Assembly (NCBI RefSeq): GCF_002812485.1
Contig: NZ_CP025003.1
Coordinates: 2,666,001-2,730,000 of the forward strand
From: Dickeya fangzhongdai
GTDB taxonomy: Bacteria > Pseudomonadota > Gammaproteobacteria > Enterobacterales > Enterobacteriaceae
Reading direction: 5' to 3'
DNA: 64,000 bases
Positions 8,034 to 19,464 of the stretch are shown here, in pieces (the stretch's first letter is position 1; every line of letters begins with the position of its first letter). The position numbers were made by a program, and so were the translations under genes. The notes under the pieces are model-generated. The model had not been told where the DNA came from and made no database searches. It saw only the letters and a list, made by a program, of their open reading frames with translations.

Positions 8034-9002
8034 ATGTCACTACGAAGGGTAATTGCAGGAACGCTTATGATGTCTGTCAGTGGACTCAGTCTCGCCGACA
8101 CCATCTTCCCGGTATGGCCGCAGGGTGAAGCGCCTGGTGCGGCAACATCGTCAGTACAACAGCAGGTCGTTGAACGCAGTAAAGACCCTACCTTGCCAGA
8201 CCGGGCCGTGACCGGTATCCGCAGCCCGGAAATCACGGTTTATGCACCGGAAAAGCCGAATGGCACAGCGTTGTTGATTACCCCCGGCGGCTCCTATCAG
8301 CGCGTGGTGCTGGACAAAGAAGGCAGCGATTTGGCGCCCTTTTTCACCCGGCAGGGTTACACCCTGTTCGTCATGACATACCGTATGCCGGGCGATGGTC
8401 ATCAGGAAGGCGCGGATGCGCCACTGGCCGATGCCCAGCGCGCTATCCGCACGTTACGGGCCCATGCCGCGCAATGGCACATTGACCCGCAACGCATTGG
8501 CATCATGGGCTTCTCTGCCGGCGGGCATGTCGCCGCCAGCCTGGGCACCCGCTTTGCGCAAACCGTTTACCCGGCGCAGGATGAGATCGACCATCTGAGC
8601 GCCCGCCCGGACTTTATGGTGCTGATGTACCCGGTCATCTCCATGCAGGAGGACATTGCGCACGCTGGCTCCCGTAAAGCGCTGATCGGCTCTCACCCCA
8701 GCGACGCGCAAGTCCAGCGCTACTCCGCGGAGAAACAGGTCAGCGCGAAAACTCCGCCGACATTTTTGGTCCACGCCATTGACGATCCTTCCGTATCGGT
8801 AGACAACAGTCTGGTGATGCTGGCGGCGCTACGCGCGCACCAGATTCCGGCAGAAATCCATCTGTTTGAACAGGGGAAACATGGGTTTGGTATCCGCGGC
8901 ACGGTCGGATTGCCGGCCGCTATCTGGCCGCAACTGCTGGATAATTGGCTAACATCGCTGCCGTCAAAGAAAAATACGGCGAATCAACCGGATAAAACAT
9001 AA
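8034..9002 (+). CDS. paeX: Pectin acetylesterase PaeX
   Basis: 322-residue alpha/beta-hydrolase expected to remove acetyl groups from pectic oligomers. A signal peptide (MSLRRVIAGTLMMSVSGLSL, cleavage after LA at about residue 22) points to the periplasm. The nucleophile elbow GFSAGG lies at about residues 159-164, with a candidate acid Asp in HAIDDPS (about 247) and the catalytic His in GKHGFG (about 283). Placement behind kdgM supports a role on oligomers that have entered through the porin. The hydrolase fold is certain; the acetylesterase name rests on context and recognition. Confidence 0.88.
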   Translation: MSLRRVIAGTLMMSVSGLSLADTIFPVWPQGEAPGAATSSVQQQVVERSKDPTLPDRAVTGIRSPEITVYAPEKPNGTALLITPGGSYQRVVLDKEGSDLAPFFTRQGYTLFVMTYRMPGDGHQEGADAPLADAQRAIRTLRAHAAQWHIDPQRIGIMGFSAGGHVAASLGTRFAQTVYPAQDEIDHLSARPDFMVLMYPVISMQEDIAHAGSRKALIGSHPSDAQVQRYSAEKQVSAKTPPTFLVHAIDDPSVSVDNSLVMLAALRAHQIPAEIHLFEQGKHGFGIRGTVGLPAAIWPQLLDNWLTSLPSKKNTANQPDKT

Positions 9003-9048
9003 CTAGTTACACCGTCACACCTTCCGCCGTCTATCACAATCTCCTATA

Positions 9049-9064
9049 CTGTATAAAATGACAG
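9049..9064 (+). promoter_or_regulatory. LexA (SOS) box of ydjM
   Basis: CTGTATAAAATGACAG fits CTGT-N8-ACAG exactly and lies 16 bases before the ydjM start codon. ydjM is a LexA target in E. coli. Confidence 0.85.
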
Positions 9065-9079
9065 TTTTTGAGATGTTTC

Positions 9080-9658
9080 ATGACCGCGGAAGGCCACCTC
9101 CTGTTTGCCGTAGCCAGCGCAATCTTCGCCAAAAAAGCAGAATTATCGCCCGTTCTGGCAGCCGGCGACTGGTGGCACATTATTCCCGCCGCCATGCTGA
9201 CGGCGCTGCTGCCCGACATCGATCACCCGAAATCCATTCTGGGCCAGCGCCTGAAATGGATTTCGGTGCCGATCGCCAGGCTATGCGGTCACCGCGGTTT
9301 TACGCACAGCCTGCTGGCGATTCTGGCCGGCGTTTATGTTATCCGCACCCGGCTACCCGCAGACTGGCCGTTGCCGGGTGATGTTTACCACGCCATGATC
9401 GTTGGGTATTTGAGCCATATCGTCGCCGATATGCTGACTACTGCGGGCGTACCGTTGTTATGGCCCTGTCGCTGGCGCTTTCGTTTTCCCATCCTCAACA
9501 GCGACAAAGGAAATCAGCTGGAGCGATTACTGTGCGTAGGACTGATTCTGTTTATGCTATGGCAACCGCAACAACCGCTGGAATCCTGGCATTACGGCGA
9601 ACCGGCGCGATGGCTGCAACAGTTCAGCCAGCAACTCCGTCAGTTGCTGACGCTCTGA
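9080..9658 (+). CDS. ydjM: YdjM family membrane protein, SOS-inducible metal-dependent hydrolase family
   Basis: 192-residue multi-span membrane protein. It carries the family motifs DIDHPKS (about residue 47) and GHRGFTHSLL (about 70), whose Asp and His residues are the proposed metal ligands, and HIVADMLTTAGVPLLWPC (about 114). The start at 9080 (MTAEGHLLF) matches the family N-terminus; upstream in-frame ATGs would overlap the regulatory region. The perfect LexA box directly upstream indicates induction by DNA damage. The biochemical function is not known. Confidence 0.9.
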   Translation: MTAEGHLLFAVASAIFAKKAELSPVLAAGDWWHIIPAAMLTALLPDIDHPKSILGQRLKWISVPIARLCGHRGFTHSLLAILAGVYVIRTRLPADWPLPGDVYHAMIVGYLSHIVADMLTTAGVPLLWPCRWRFRFPILNSDKGNQLERLLCVGLILFMLWQPQQPLESWHYGEPARWLQQFSQQLRQLLTL

Positions 9659-9794
9659 TCTGGCGCGTTATTCCATTCTTATCACCCCATGTTAGTTATC
9701 TCTATAACCGCGATATAAAAGACCTGCTATGCTACTGCGCTGGTTACGTTTCTCTGACCGTAGCCATTTTGAACATTAAAAAAGGAGTAGTGGG

Positions 9795-11186
9795 ATGAAT
9801 TTTCCGCTGATAATAAATGTGGTGGTTTTTGCTGTGTTGCTCTTCGCACTAGGGTATGGCGGTAATAAAAACTGGAGTCTGTCCAAAAAGGTGCTGCTGG
9901 GCCTGATCACCGGCGTCCTATTTGGGTTGGTGTTGCATCTGATCTATGGCGACGACAATCCGGTCGTAAAGCAATCCATCGCCTGGTTTAACATCGTCGG
10001 CAACGGCTACGTACAATTACTGCAGATGATTGTGATGCCGCTGGTATTCGTTTCAATTCTCAACTCGGTTGCCCGGTTGCATAACGCCTCATCGCTGGGG
10101 AAAATCAGCCTGCTGGCGCTGGGCACGTTACTGTTGACCACCTTGATTGCCGCACTGATCGGTATCTTCGTCACCAACCTGTTTGGCCTTACCGCCACAG
10201 GACTGGTACAAGGCGCGCAGGAAAGCGCTCGTCTGTCTACGATCCAGAATAGCTATGCCGGCAAAGTCGCGGACCTGAGCGTCCCGCAGTTGCTGCTGTC
10301 GTTTATCCCCAAAAACCCGTTTGCCGACCTGACCGGCGCCAACCCGACCTCGATTATCAGCGTGGTGATTTTCGCTGCGTTTCTCGGCGTCGCCGCGCTG
10401 CACCTGCTGAAAGACGATGCGGTGAAAGGCGAACGCGTACTGACGGCCATTGATACGCTGCAATCCTGGGTGATGAAGCTGGTCCGCCTGGTGATGCGTC
10501 TCACGCCTTATGGCGTTATGGCGCTGATGACCAAAATGGTCGCCAGTTCTAACCTGCAGGACATCCTCAAACTGGGCGGCTTTGTCGTGGCGTCCTATCT
10601 CGGGCTGGGACTGATGTTTGGCGTACATGCCGTGCTGCTGGCGCTGACAGGCGTGAACCCGGCTCGTTTCTACCGTAAGGTTTGGCCGGTACTGAGCTTC
10701 GCCTTCACCAGCCGCTCCAGCGCAGCCACCATTCCGCTGAATATTGAGGCTCAGACGCGCCGTATCGGCGTACCGGAATCTATCGCCAGCTTTGCCGCTT
10801 CCTTTGGTACGACCATCGGCCAGAACGGCTGTGCCGGGCTTTATCCGGCCATGCTGGCGGTCATGGTCGCGCCGACGGTAGGCATCAACCCGTGGGATCC
10901 GATGTGGATTGCCACTCTGGCAGGCATCGTGACGCTCAGCTCGGCAGGCGTGGCCGGTGTCGGCGGCGGCGCGACTTTCGCCGCGCTGATTGTCCTGCCC
11001 GCTATGGGCCTGCCGGTGACGCTGGTTGCCCTGCTGATTTCCATTGAACCGTTGATCGACATGGGGCGTACCGCGCTGAACGTCAGCGGCTCGATGACAG
11101 CCGGCACCATTACCAGCCAGTTGCTGAAGCAAACCGATAAAACCGTGTTCAATCAGGACGACGACGCCGCATTGACGCAGCGTTAG
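9795..11186 (+). CDS. tcyP: L-cystine/dicarboxylate-type symporter TcyP
   Basis: 463-residue sodium/dicarboxylate-family (DAACS) carrier that resembles E. coli TcyP (YdjN), an L-cystine importer in the inner membrane. Multiple hydrophobic spans are visible. The conserved serine-rich stretch ([20 protein letters not shown], about residue 300) and the [16 protein letters not shown] region (about 338) are transport-site motifs. It has a strong AAAAAGGAG ribosome binding site and a bidirectional terminator shared with osmE. It follows ydjM as in E. coli. Confidence 0.9.
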   Translation: MNFPLIINVVVFAVLLFALGYGGNKNWSLSKKVLLGLITGVLFGLVLHLIYGDDNPVVKQSIAWFNIVGNGYVQLLQMIVMPLVFVSILNSVARLHNASSLGKISLLALGTLLLTTLIAALIGIFVTNLFGLTATGLVQGAQESARLSTIQNSYAGKVADLSVPQLLLSFIPKNPFADLTGANPTSIISVVIFAAFLGVAALHLLKDDAVKGERVLTAIDTLQSWVMKLVRLVMRLTPYGVMALMTKMVASSNLQDILKLGGFVVASYLGLGLMFGVHAVLLALTGVNPARFYRKVWPVLSFAFTSRSSAATIPLNIEAQTRRIGVPESIASFAASFGTTIGQNGCAGLYPAMLAVMVAPTVGINPWDPMWIATLAGIVTLSSAGVAGVGGGATFAALIVLPAMGLPVTLVALLISIEPLIDMGRTALNVSGSMTAGTITSQLLKQTDKTVFNQDDDAALTQR

Positions 11187-11203
11187 TTCTTTCTGTCATG
11201 GCA

Positions 11204-11243
11204 TAAAAAATGCCGGAGCGGTTTCCCCCTCCGGCATTTTTTT
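11204..11243. terminator. Bidirectional terminator between tcyP and osmE
   Basis: AAAAAATGCCGGAG / CTCCGGCATTTTTTT forms a stem with A-run and T-run on both sides; it serves both convergent genes. Confidence 0.9.
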
Positions 11244-11252
11244 ACGCTCCGA

Positions 11253-11582
11253 TCAGAGTTTCGGATTGGTGTCATATTCCTGACAACTCTGGAATCCTTT
11301 GTTCAACACATGGCCGGTTTCATCAAAGCTGACGAAGTAGTACTGAATCTTGCCGTCACGTGTGCCGAGTACATAGGTATTACAGGTGCCGCGGGCGTGA
11401 ATCATCGTGGCCTCCGTCGATGCGGGACCGGCAATCCGGTTCACTTCCTGGCGGCTCATGCCTTTTTTCACATCCTTCACTACCGGTTTGGTGAGGAAAT
11501 TTTCCGCACGATCATAAGCGACACAGCCAGAAAGCATCAGCGCACTTGCCGCGATACACATGAGTAAACGATTTTTCTTCAT
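11253..11582 (-). CDS. osmE: Osmotically inducible lipoprotein OsmE
   Basis: 109-residue outer-membrane lipoprotein of the SmpA/OmlA fold. The signal peptide ends with lipobox LSGC, so the mature protein begins at Cys20. It is divergent from nadE, the same neighbour as in E. coli, where osmE is induced by high osmolarity. Function beyond envelope homeostasis is not known. Confidence 0.92.
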   Translation of the reverse strand: MKKNRLLMCIAASALMLSGCVAYDRAENFLTKPVVKDVKKGMSRQEVNRIAGPASTEATMIHARGTCNTYVLGTRDGKIQYYFVSFDETGHVLNKGFQSCQEYDTNPKL

Positions 11583-11805
11583 GGCATGACCTCATTGGCT
11601 ATCGGTGTTGCTAAGACTAGATAGCAACCGCGGCTTTTTCAAATCGGCCGCGTTTTTTCAACAGGCTGATAGTTGGCGAAAAAGCCCCCGGTTCGATGTA
11701 AAACTTCCGGCTTTCTCTTGTTCTTTTGTTCCGCCGGAATTAACGTTACCCTTTGGTGATGTGAATAATTATTCTGGCGCATCAATAGGTTCAGGAGGGG
11801 GTGAC

Positions 11806-12630
11806 ATGTCATTACAGCAGGAAATCATTCAGGCGCTCGGGGTGAAAAGCACCATCGATCCGGCGCAGGAAGTTCGGGTGAGCGTTGATTTTTTAAAGAA
11901 TTATCTGAAGGCGCATCCGTTCGCCAAAAGCCTGGTACTGGGGCTCAGCGGCGGACAGGACTCGACGCTCACCGGTAAATTATGTCAGACGGCTATCACC
12001 GAATTGCGCGAAGAAACCGGCAAAACCGATTATCAGTTCATCGCGGTACGCTTACCGTATGGCGTGCAGGCCGATGAGCAGGACTGTCAGGACGCCATCC
12101 AATTTATCCAGCCGGACCGGGTGTTGACCGTTAATATCAAACCGGCGGTGGACGCCAGCGAAGCGACGTTGCGCACCATAGGCATCGAGCTGTCTGATTT
12201 CGTCAAAGGTAACGAAAAGGCGCGCGAACGCATGAAAGCCCAGTACAGTATTGCGGGCATGAACGCCGGTCTGGTCGTCGGAACCGATCACGCGGCGGAA
12301 GCGGTCACCGGCTTTTTCACCAAATACGGCGATGGCGGCACCGACATCAACCCCATTTTCCGCCTCAACAAGCGCCAGGGCAAAGCGCTGCTCAAACTGC
12401 TGGGCTGCCCGTCACACCTTTATACCAAGGCGCCAACGGCCGATCTGGAGGACGACCGTCCATCCCTGCCGGATGAAGTAGCGCTGGGCGTAACCTACGA
12501 GAAAATCGACGACTATCTGGAAGGCAAGCAACTTGACCCAATAGATATCGCGATTATCGAAACCTGGTATCGCAGAACCGAGCACAAGCGCCGTCCTCCT
12601 GTTACCGTGTTTGATGATTTCTGGCGTTGA
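11806..12630 (+). CDS. nadE: Ammonia-dependent NAD synthetase NadE
   Basis: 274-residue enzyme for the last step of NAD synthesis: deamido-NAD plus ammonia and ATP give NAD. The PP-loop motif LSGGQDS sits at about residues 47-53. There is no glutaminase domain, so it is the ammonia-dependent type. The frame is open upstream to 11605, but the start at 11806 ([11 protein letters not shown]) has a strong AGGAGGGGG site and matches the family N-terminus. Confidence 0.97.
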   Translation: MSLQQEIIQALGVKSTIDPAQEVRVSVDFLKNYLKAHPFAKSLVLGLSGGQDSTLTGKLCQTAITELREETGKTDYQFIAVRLPYGVQADEQDCQDAIQFIQPDRVLTVNIKPAVDASEATLRTIGIELSDFVKGNEKARERMKAQYSIAGMNAGLVVGTDHAAEAVTGFFTKYGDGGTDINPIFRLNKRQGKALLKLLGCPSHLYTKAPTADLEDDRPSLPDEVALGVTYEKIDDYLEGKQLDPIDIAIIETWYRRTEHKRRPPVTVFDDFWR

Positions 12631-12682
12631 TGACTGCACGGCGTTAGACCCGGAACATTCATCCCAGAGCCAAAACATTCAT

Positions 12683-12711
12683 GCGGATACCGCCTGGTAT
12701 CCGCCTTTTTA
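12683..12711 (+). terminator. Terminator of nadE
   Basis: GCGGATACC / GGTATCCGC (12683-12691, 12696-12704) with a GCCT loop, followed by C and five T. Confidence 0.85.
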
Positions 12712-12737
12712 TGCCATGCCATAACGATAACCCTTTG

Positions 12738-13631
12738 ATGATAGCCATAACCCCTTATCGCGCCACGCTGGCCGGCCTGTTGGCGATTATGCTCTGGAGC
12801 ACCTCTGTTGGCCTGATTCGCAGCCTGACCGAGGCGCTGGGCGCGTTAGGCGGCGCTGCCATGATCTATACCACCAGTGCCCTCTTCCTGCTGTTATTCG
12901 GGCATCGTCCCACATTTCGTTCCCACTCCAAAATCTACCTGCTGCTCGGCGGCGCGCTGTTTGTCAGCTACGAAATCTGTTTCTCGCTGTCGATTGGGCT
13001 GGCGCAAAATCGGATGCAGGCGATGGAATTGGGAATGATCAATTACCTATGGCCCTGCCTGACGATTCTGTTTTCGCTGTTTATCAATCAACAGAAAAGC
13101 CGGTTTTGGCTGTGGCCGGGTCTGGCCTTGTCGGTAATGGGGATCCTGTGGATTCTGAAGGGCGATGGCGACTGGTCGCCCGCGCTGATGTGGCGGAATA
13201 TCAGCGCCAATCCGCTGGCCTATGGCATGGCGCTGATCGCGGCGCTGGTCTGGGCGTTGTACTGTAACGTTTCACGCCGCTTCGGCAACGGAAAAAGCGG
13301 CATCCTGCTGTTTTTCATCACCGTTTCCGCCGTCCTGTGGGGGAAGTATTTGCTCAGCGACGCGCCCGGTTTTTCCTTCCCGGCGCAAACCCTGCTGGAA
13401 CTGTTGTTCATCGGCGGCTCCACCGCGCTGGCCTATGCCGCCTGGGATGTCGGTATTCAACGTGGCAACATGGCGCTACTGGCAACCGCGTCTTACTTTA
13501 CGCCGATACTCACGACGCTGATGGCGGCATTGTGGCTGCAAACCGTACCTACCTTCACTTTCTGGCAAGGCGTCATCATGGTGACGCTGGGATCGCTGCT
13601 TTCGTGGCTGGCCACGCGCTCAACCGGTTAA
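12738..13631 (+). CDS. yddG: YddG-like aromatic amino acid / drug exporter (EamA family)
   Basis: 297-residue inner-membrane protein with about ten hydrophobic spans in two EamA halves. It resembles E. coli YddG throughout (LWSTSVGLIRSLTEALG near the start; SYEICFSLSIG; MGMINYLWPCL-type segment; AAWDVGIQRGN; SYFTPIL). YddG exports aromatic amino acids and methyl viologen. In-frame ATGs at 12681 and 12711 fall in or at the nadE terminator, so 12738 is chosen although its ribosome binding site is weak. Confidence 0.82.
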   Translation: MIAITPYRATLAGLLAIMLWSTSVGLIRSLTEALGALGGAAMIYTTSALFLLLFGHRPTFRSHSKIYLLLGGALFVSYEICFSLSIGLAQNRMQAMELGMINYLWPCLTILFSLFINQQKSRFWLWPGLALSVMGILWILKGDGDWSPALMWRNISANPLAYGMALIAALVWALYCNVSRRFGNGKSGILLFFITVSAVLWGKYLLSDAPGFSFPAQTLLELLFIGGSTALAYAAWDVGIQRGNMALLATASYFTPILTTLMAALWLQTVPTFTFWQGVIMVTLGSLLSWLATRSTG

Positions 13632-13656
13632 TCTGCCTAAGAACACGGTTCCCGTG

Positions 13657-13683
13657 TTAAATTGCATGTATTATACAATTTAA
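13657..13683 (+). promoter_or_regulatory. NsrR-like 27-bp dyad upstream of the ygbA-like gene
   Basis: The outer eight bases TTAAATTG (13657-13664) are repeated in inverted form at 13676-13683, with AT pairs matching further in. Size and A/T-rich dyad resemble NsrR operators, and E. coli ygbA is in the NsrR regulon. A smaller repeat AACACGG/CCGTGTT (13642-13658) sits just before it. Confidence 0.55.
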
Positions 13684-13704
13684 TACAACCACGAGAGCGC
13701 CACG

Positions 13705-14112
13705 ATGTCCTCTTCTTCCGGCAAACGTATCCAGCGTGAAATCCAAACGATTCAGGCGATGCTCACGCTGTATGAAAACGCGTTCCCTGCTCCGGCGGAT
13801 GACGCGGACTACTATGCCAAACTGCGCGATTACGCGCTGAACCGGCTGCAAAAATGCTATTACGGTGAAAACAAACCCGCCTGTAAACAGTGTCCAATCC
13901 ACTGCTATCAGCCGGCAAAACGGGAAGCCATCAAAGTGGTTATGCGCTGGGCGGGACCGAGAATGCTGTTGTATCACCCGATACTGGCTATCCGTCACCT
14001 GTTGGATGACCGTAAACCTGCGCCTGCTGCGCCGCAACGTCCGCGCACAGGGGAAAGACCTGAATCGCCCGCCTCACTTTCAGACGATTCTGCAAAAGAA
14101 AAAGGCCGCTAA
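13705..14112 (+). CDS. ygbA: YgbA-like protein, nitrous oxide-stimulated promoter family
   Basis: 135-residue soluble protein of the YgbA_NO family. A cysteine cluster CYYGENKPACKQCPIHCYQP (about residues 51-70) holds four Cys suited to binding metal or an Fe-S cluster, followed by conserved REAIKVVMRWAGPRMLLYHP. The C-terminal ~30 residues are low-complexity and charged. The function is unknown; the NO link comes from family knowledge and from the NsrR-like dyad upstream. Its stop codon falls in the loop of its terminator. Confidence 0.82.
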   Translation: MSSSSGKRIQREIQTIQAMLTLYENAFPAPADDADYYAKLRDYALNRLQKCYYGENKPACKQCPIHCYQPAKREAIKVVMRWAGPRMLLYHPILAIRHLLDDRKPAPAAPQRPRTGERPESPASLSDDSAKEKGR

Positions 14113-14126
14113 TGCGGCCTTTTTGT
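14099..14126. terminator. Terminator between the ygbA-like gene and ihfA
   Basis: AAAGGCCGC / GCGGCCTTT (14101-14109, 14114-14122) with the TAA stop codon in the loop and T-run after; A-run on the other side allows bidirectional use. Confidence 0.85.
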
Positions 14127-14160
14127 CAAATCAAGACACTTTTTGCCAAATCAAGACACT
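14121..14160. repeat. 20-bp tandem duplication at the 3' end of ihfA
   Basis: TTTTGTCAAATCAAGACACT (14121-14140) is followed directly by a second copy with a single T-to-C change (14141-14160). The second copy contains the ihfA stop codon, so the first looks like a duplicated gene end. Confidence 0.85.
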
Positions 14161-14450
14161 TTGGGTGAAGCATTTTCCACCCTGCTCTTCAATTTCTGCC
14201 CTGGACGGAACGTGACGACCCGACGCGCCGTAATCGGAATATCTTCGCCGGTTTTTGGGTTACGTCCCGGGCGCTGGTTCTTGTCCCGCAAATCAAAGTT
14301 GCCAAACCCCGACAACTTAACCTGCTCACCATTCTCCAGAGCGCGCCGAACTTCTTCGAAAAACAACTCGACGAGCTCTTTGGCATCCCGTTTGCTGAGC
14401 CCAAGCTTTTCAAACAGGTATTCAGACATTTCAGCTTTAGTAAGCGCCAT
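14151..14450 (-). CDS. ihfA: Integration host factor subunit alpha
   Basis: 99-residue DNA-bending protein that works as a heterodimer with IhfB. The HU/IHF fold is complete, with the signature [20 protein letters not shown] (about residues 49-68) and the DNA-intercalating RNPKTG arm. It starts 3 bases after the pheT stop, so it is translated from the pheST transcript, as in E. coli. Confidence 0.98.
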   Translation of the reverse strand: MALTKAEMSEYLFEKLGLSKRDAKELVELFFEEVRRALENGEQVKLSGFGNFDLRDKNQRPGRNPKTGEDIPITARRVVTFRPGQKLKSRVENASPKVS

Positions 14451-14453
14451 AGG

Positions 14454-16841
14454 TTAATCCCTCAAGGATGCTTGGAATCGCTGTTTTAGTGCTGCTACGC
14501 ATTGCGCAACGGTAGCGGCAATTTCCTCTTCTGCCAGTGTACGAGCGGTATCCTGCAATACCAGACTAATAGCCAGACTCTTATACCCTTCCGCTACGCC
14601 CTTGCCCCGGTACACGTCAAATAAGTTTACGCCAACTAACTGATTTGCGCCAACTTTCTTGCACTCGGCCAAAACGTCGCCCGCCGGCACGCTTTCAGCC
14701 ACCACCACAGCAATATCACGGCGATTCGCCGGGAAACGGGAAATGTCCGCCGCCTCAGGCACCACACGCTCGGCAAGCTTGTCCCACAGGACTTCAAACA
14801 CCACGGTGCGCCCGTTCAGATCCAGCTTGCGTTCCAGCTCCGGGTGAATCACACCGATATAACCGATGCGCTCGCCAGCCAGATAAACGGCCGCAGTCTG
14901 TCCCGGATGCAACGCCGGATGGCTTTCGGACCGGAACTCAAGCGCAGACAGTTTCCCGGTCAATGCCAATACGGCTTCCAAATCACCTTTTAAATCATAG
15001 AAGTCAACCGCCTGACGCGCCAGATCCCAGTGTTCTTCGTAACGGGTGCCGGTAATCACGCCCGCCAGCATGGTTTCCTGACGCACACCCAAATCGGCGC
15101 TCTGATCAGGAACAAAGCGCAGGCCGCTCTCAAACAGGCGCAACCGGCTTTGCTGGCGGTTCTGGTTATACACCACCGCTCCCAGCAGACCGCTCCACAG
15201 CGACAGGCGCATCGCGGACATTTCCACCGAAATCGGGCTCGGCAGAATCAGCGCCTCTTCACCGGGGTGAATCAGCGACTGAATTTTGGGATCGACAAAA
15301 CTGTACGTGATCGCTTCCTGGAAGCCGTGATCGACCAGCAGGGTTTTCACGCGCTTAAGCGCCAGATCCGCCTCGCGATGTTGCGTCATCTTCAACGGCG
15401 CCTGAGTAGGAATATTCGGAATGTTGTTGTAGCCGTAAACACGCGCTACTTCTTCCACCAAATCTTCCTCAATCTCCATGTCGAAACGCCAGCTCGGCGC
15501 CGCCGCCTGCCAGCCATCGGCAGTTTTGGTTACCTGGCAACCCAGACGATTCAGAATATCGCTGACTTTCTCATCGGAAATCACATGACCGATCAGACGA
15601 TCCAGCTTGTCGCGACGCAATGTGATAGTGGCGCGTGCCGGCAGGTCTTTCTCGCTGACGACTTCCACCACCGGACCGGCCTCACCGCCGCAGATATCCA
15701 GCAGCAGACGGGTTGCTCGCTCCATCGCCTGATGTTGCAATGCCGGGTCCACGCCGCGCTCATAGCGGTGCGACGCATCAGTATGCAGGCCGTAACGGCG
15801 CGCACGCCCCGTGATCGACAGCGGATTAAAGTAAGCGCACTCCAGCAGCACATCCTGCGTGTCGCCATTCACACCGGAATGCTCGCCGCCGAAGATGCCG
15901 CCCATAGCCAGCGCTTTCTGATGATCGGCAATCACCAGGGTGTCGGCGCTCAGCGTAGCGTCAGTGCCGTCCAGCAGACGCAGGATTTCCCCTTCTTTCG
16001 CCATGCGCACCACGATGCCGCCTTCCAGACGGTTAAGATCGAACGCATGCATCGGCTGCCCCAGTTCCAGCAGCACATAGTTGGTGACATCCACGACCGG
16101 ATCGATAGAGCGGATACCGCAACGACGCAATTTTTCGCGCATCCACAGCGGCGTGGCGGCCTTAACGTTGATTCCCTTAACCACTCGTCCCAGATAGCGC
16201 GGACATGCTTCAGTCGCATCCACCTGAATCGGGAAACGGTCGGCGATGGTCGCGCTTACCGGCTCGATAGCCGGCGCAGCCAGCGCCTGCTCATTCAGCA
16301 CCGCGACGTCACGCGCCACGCCCAGAATCCCCAGGCAATCGGCACGGTTCGGGGTCACGCTGATTTCGATGGTATTGTCATCCAGTTTCAGATACTCACG
16401 GATGTCAGTGCCCAGCGGCGCGTCAGCCGGCAATTCGATAATGCCGCTGTGATCGTCGGAGATCCCCAGTTCGGAGAAGGAGCACAACATCCCTTCAGAC
16501 GGTTCGCCGCGCAGCTTGGCCGCCTTGATTTTGAAATCGCCCGGCAGAACGGCGCCCACGGTAGCCACCGCGACTTTGAGGCCCTGACGGCAATTAGGCG
16601 CGCCGCAAACGATATCCAGCAAACGATCGCCGCCGACGTTGACTTTCGTCACCCGCAATTTGTCCGCGTTCGGATGCTGTGCGCACTCCACCACTTCCCC
16701 AACAACCACGCCGTGGAATGCGCCTGCAACCGGCTCAACGCCGTCCACTTCCAGACCGGCCATGGTGATTTGTTCAGATAAGGCATCGCTGCTGATGGCT
16801 GGGTTAACCCATTCCCGTAACCAGAGTTCACTGAATTTCAT
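14454..16841 (-). CDS. pheT: Phenylalanine-tRNA ligase beta subunit
   Basis: 795-residue beta chain of the alpha2-beta2 PheRS that charges tRNA-Phe. Domains in order: EMAP-II-like tRNA-binding domain (about 40-150), B3/B4 editing domain (about 200-400), B5 (about 400-475), catalytic-like core, and C-terminal FDX anticodon-binding domain (about 700-795). Length is typical. It begins 13 bases after pheS and is coupled to ihfA downstream. Confidence 0.98.
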   Translation of the reverse strand: MKFSELWLREWVNPAISSDALSEQITMAGLEVDGVEPVAGAFHGVVVGEVVECAQHPNADKLRVTKVNVGGDRLLDIVCGAPNCRQGLKVAVATVGAVLPGDFKIKAAKLRGEPSEGMLCSFSELGISDDHSGIIELPADAPLGTDIREYLKLDDNTIEISVTPNRADCLGILGVARDVAVLNEQALAAPAIEPVSATIADRFPIQVDATEACPRYLGRVVKGINVKAATPLWMREKLRRCGIRSIDPVVDVTNYVLLELGQPMHAFDLNRLEGGIVVRMAKEGEILRLLDGTDATLSADTLVIADHQKALAMGGIFGGEHSGVNGDTQDVLLECAYFNPLSITGRARRYGLHTDASHRYERGVDPALQHQAMERATRLLLDICGGEAGPVVEVVSEKDLPARATITLRRDKLDRLIGHVISDEKVSDILNRLGCQVTKTADGWQAAAPSWRFDMEIEEDLVEEVARVYGYNNIPNIPTQAPLKMTQHREADLALKRVKTLLVDHGFQEAITYSFVDPKIQSLIHPGEEALILPSPISVEMSAMRLSLWSGLLGAVVYNQNRQQSRLRLFESGLRFVPDQSADLGVRQETMLAGVITGTRYEEHWDLARQAVDFYDLKGDLEAVLALTGKLSALEFRSESHPALHPGQTAAVYLAGERIGYIGVIHPELERKLDLNGRTVVFEVLWDKLAERVVPEAADISRFPANRRDIAVVVAESVPAGDVLAECKKVGANQLVGVNLFDVYRGKGVAEGYKSLAISLVLQDTARTLAEEEIAATVAQCVAALKQRFQASLRD

Positions 16842-16854
16842 GTTGATTCCTGCC

Positions 16855-17895
<1,041 letters not shown>

Positions 17896-17944
17896 TCAGT
17901 GCGCCGGACGTTAACACTACCCACGGATTCAGGAATCGGGTCCA

Positions 17945-17971
17945 ATAAAAAAGCCTCCACAGAGGAGGCTT
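17945..17971 (-). terminator. Attenuator terminator of the pheM-pheST operon
   Basis: On the minus strand AGCCTCC / GGAGGCT (17952-17958, 17964-17970) with a 5-nt loop is followed by a T-run. It lies between the pheM leader peptide and pheS, the standard attenuator position. Confidence 0.88.
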
Positions 17972-18017
17972 AGGCGCTACTTTTCGTTTCTATTCTTACG
18001 CGCAAAGCCCCCGACGT

Positions 18018-18062
18018 TCAGGCGCTAAAGTAAAAAAAGAAACGGAAAATAGCAGCGTTCAT
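18018..18062 (-). CDS. pheM: phe operon leader peptide PheM
   Basis: 14-codon ORF MNAAIFRFFFYFSA with five Phe residues. Ribosome stalling at the Phe codons when charged tRNA-Phe is short would prevent formation of the attenuator at 17945-17971 and raise pheST expression. It closely matches the E. coli leader and is too short for ordinary gene callers. Confidence 0.95.
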   Translation of the reverse strand: MNAAIFRFFFYFSA

Positions 18063-18192
18063 ACTTGCGTTACCTTATCGTTGTTTAGCTAATTATTGTC
18101 TAACCCGTTGACAATATACCAATTTCACTCTTTCTGAAAGTTTTTCGTCGGCAATTGAGGGGTTGTCAGCTTTCAACCGGCGTCAAAGACGA

Positions 18193-18217
18193 AAAGAGGG
18201 AGACAAGCTCCCTCTTT
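18193..18217 (-). terminator. Inverted repeat after rplT, probable terminator
   Basis: AAAGAGGGAG / CTCCCTCTTT with a 5-nt loop, then TCGTC on the minus strand. The T-tract is short, so partial read-through into pheM is possible. Confidence 0.65.
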
Positions 18218-18224
18218 CACTGAC

Positions 18225-18599
<375 letters not shown>

Positions 18600-18624
18600 T
18601 TATTCTGAATTAAAAAAAGGTTAC

Positions 18625-18843
<219 letters not shown>

Positions 18844-18918
18844 TTAAACAATGAATCAGATAAGGCGAACAAAAACCGCGCCACACGAAGGCAGCGCGGA
18901 ACGTGTTACTTGAGTGCC

Positions 18919-19461
18919 TTACTGTTTCTTCTTCGGTGCCAGCACCATAATCATCTGACGCCCTTCGATCTTACTCGGGAACGACTCGACGACAGACAAT
19001 TCACTCAGGTCGTCACGAATGCGGTTAAGCATTTCGATGCCGATCTGCTGGTGCGCCATTTCACGGCCGCGGAAACGCAGCGTGATTTTAGCTTTGTCAC
19101 CATCTTCCAGAAAGCGAACCAGGTTGCGTAGTTTGACCTGATAGTCGCCATCATCGGTACCAGGCCGGAATTTGATTTCCTTAACCTGAATAACTTTTTG
19201 CTTCTTCTTCTGTTCTTTAGTGGCCTTACTCTTCTCATAGAGGAACTTGCCGTAATCCATGATTCGGCAAACCGGCGGCTCGGCGTTCGGGCTGATTTCA
19301 ACTAAATCAACTCCTGCTTCCTCAGCTTTCTCTAACGCTTCATTCAGGCTGACAATACCGAGCTGTTCGCCATCAACGCCTGTCAGACGTACCTCTTGTG
19401 CGCGAATTTCTCTGTTGATGCGATTAGGACGCGCCGGTTGAACTCGTTTTCCGCCTTTAAT
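18919..19461 (-). CDS. infC: Translation initiation factor IF-3 (ATT start codon)
   Basis: 180-residue initiation factor that keeps ribosomal subunits apart and discriminates against wrong start codons. The start is the rare codon ATT (19461-19459), read [15 protein letters not shown] from the second codon. No ATG is available until codon 67 ([10 protein letters not shown], 19260), which would delete the N-terminal domain. The ATT start is the basis of IF-3 autoregulation in E. coli. It lies 3 bases after the thrS stop, with an AAGG site within the end of thrS. Confidence 0.97.
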   Translation of the reverse strand: MKGGKRVQPARPNRINREIRAQEVRLTGVDGEQLGIVSLNEALEKAEEAGVDLVEISPNAEPPVCRIMDYGKFLYEKSKATKEQKKKQKVIQVKEIKFRPGTDDGDYQVKLRNLVRFLEDGDKAKITLRFRGREMAHQQIGIEMLNRIRDDLSELSVVESFPSKIEGRQMIMVLAPKKKQ

Positions 19462-19464
19462 ACC

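Noticed and set aside
15030..16781. 583-codon open frame antisense to pheT
   Set aside because: It is a shadow of a conserved gene with strong codon bias; no ribosome binding site and no recognisable protein family.
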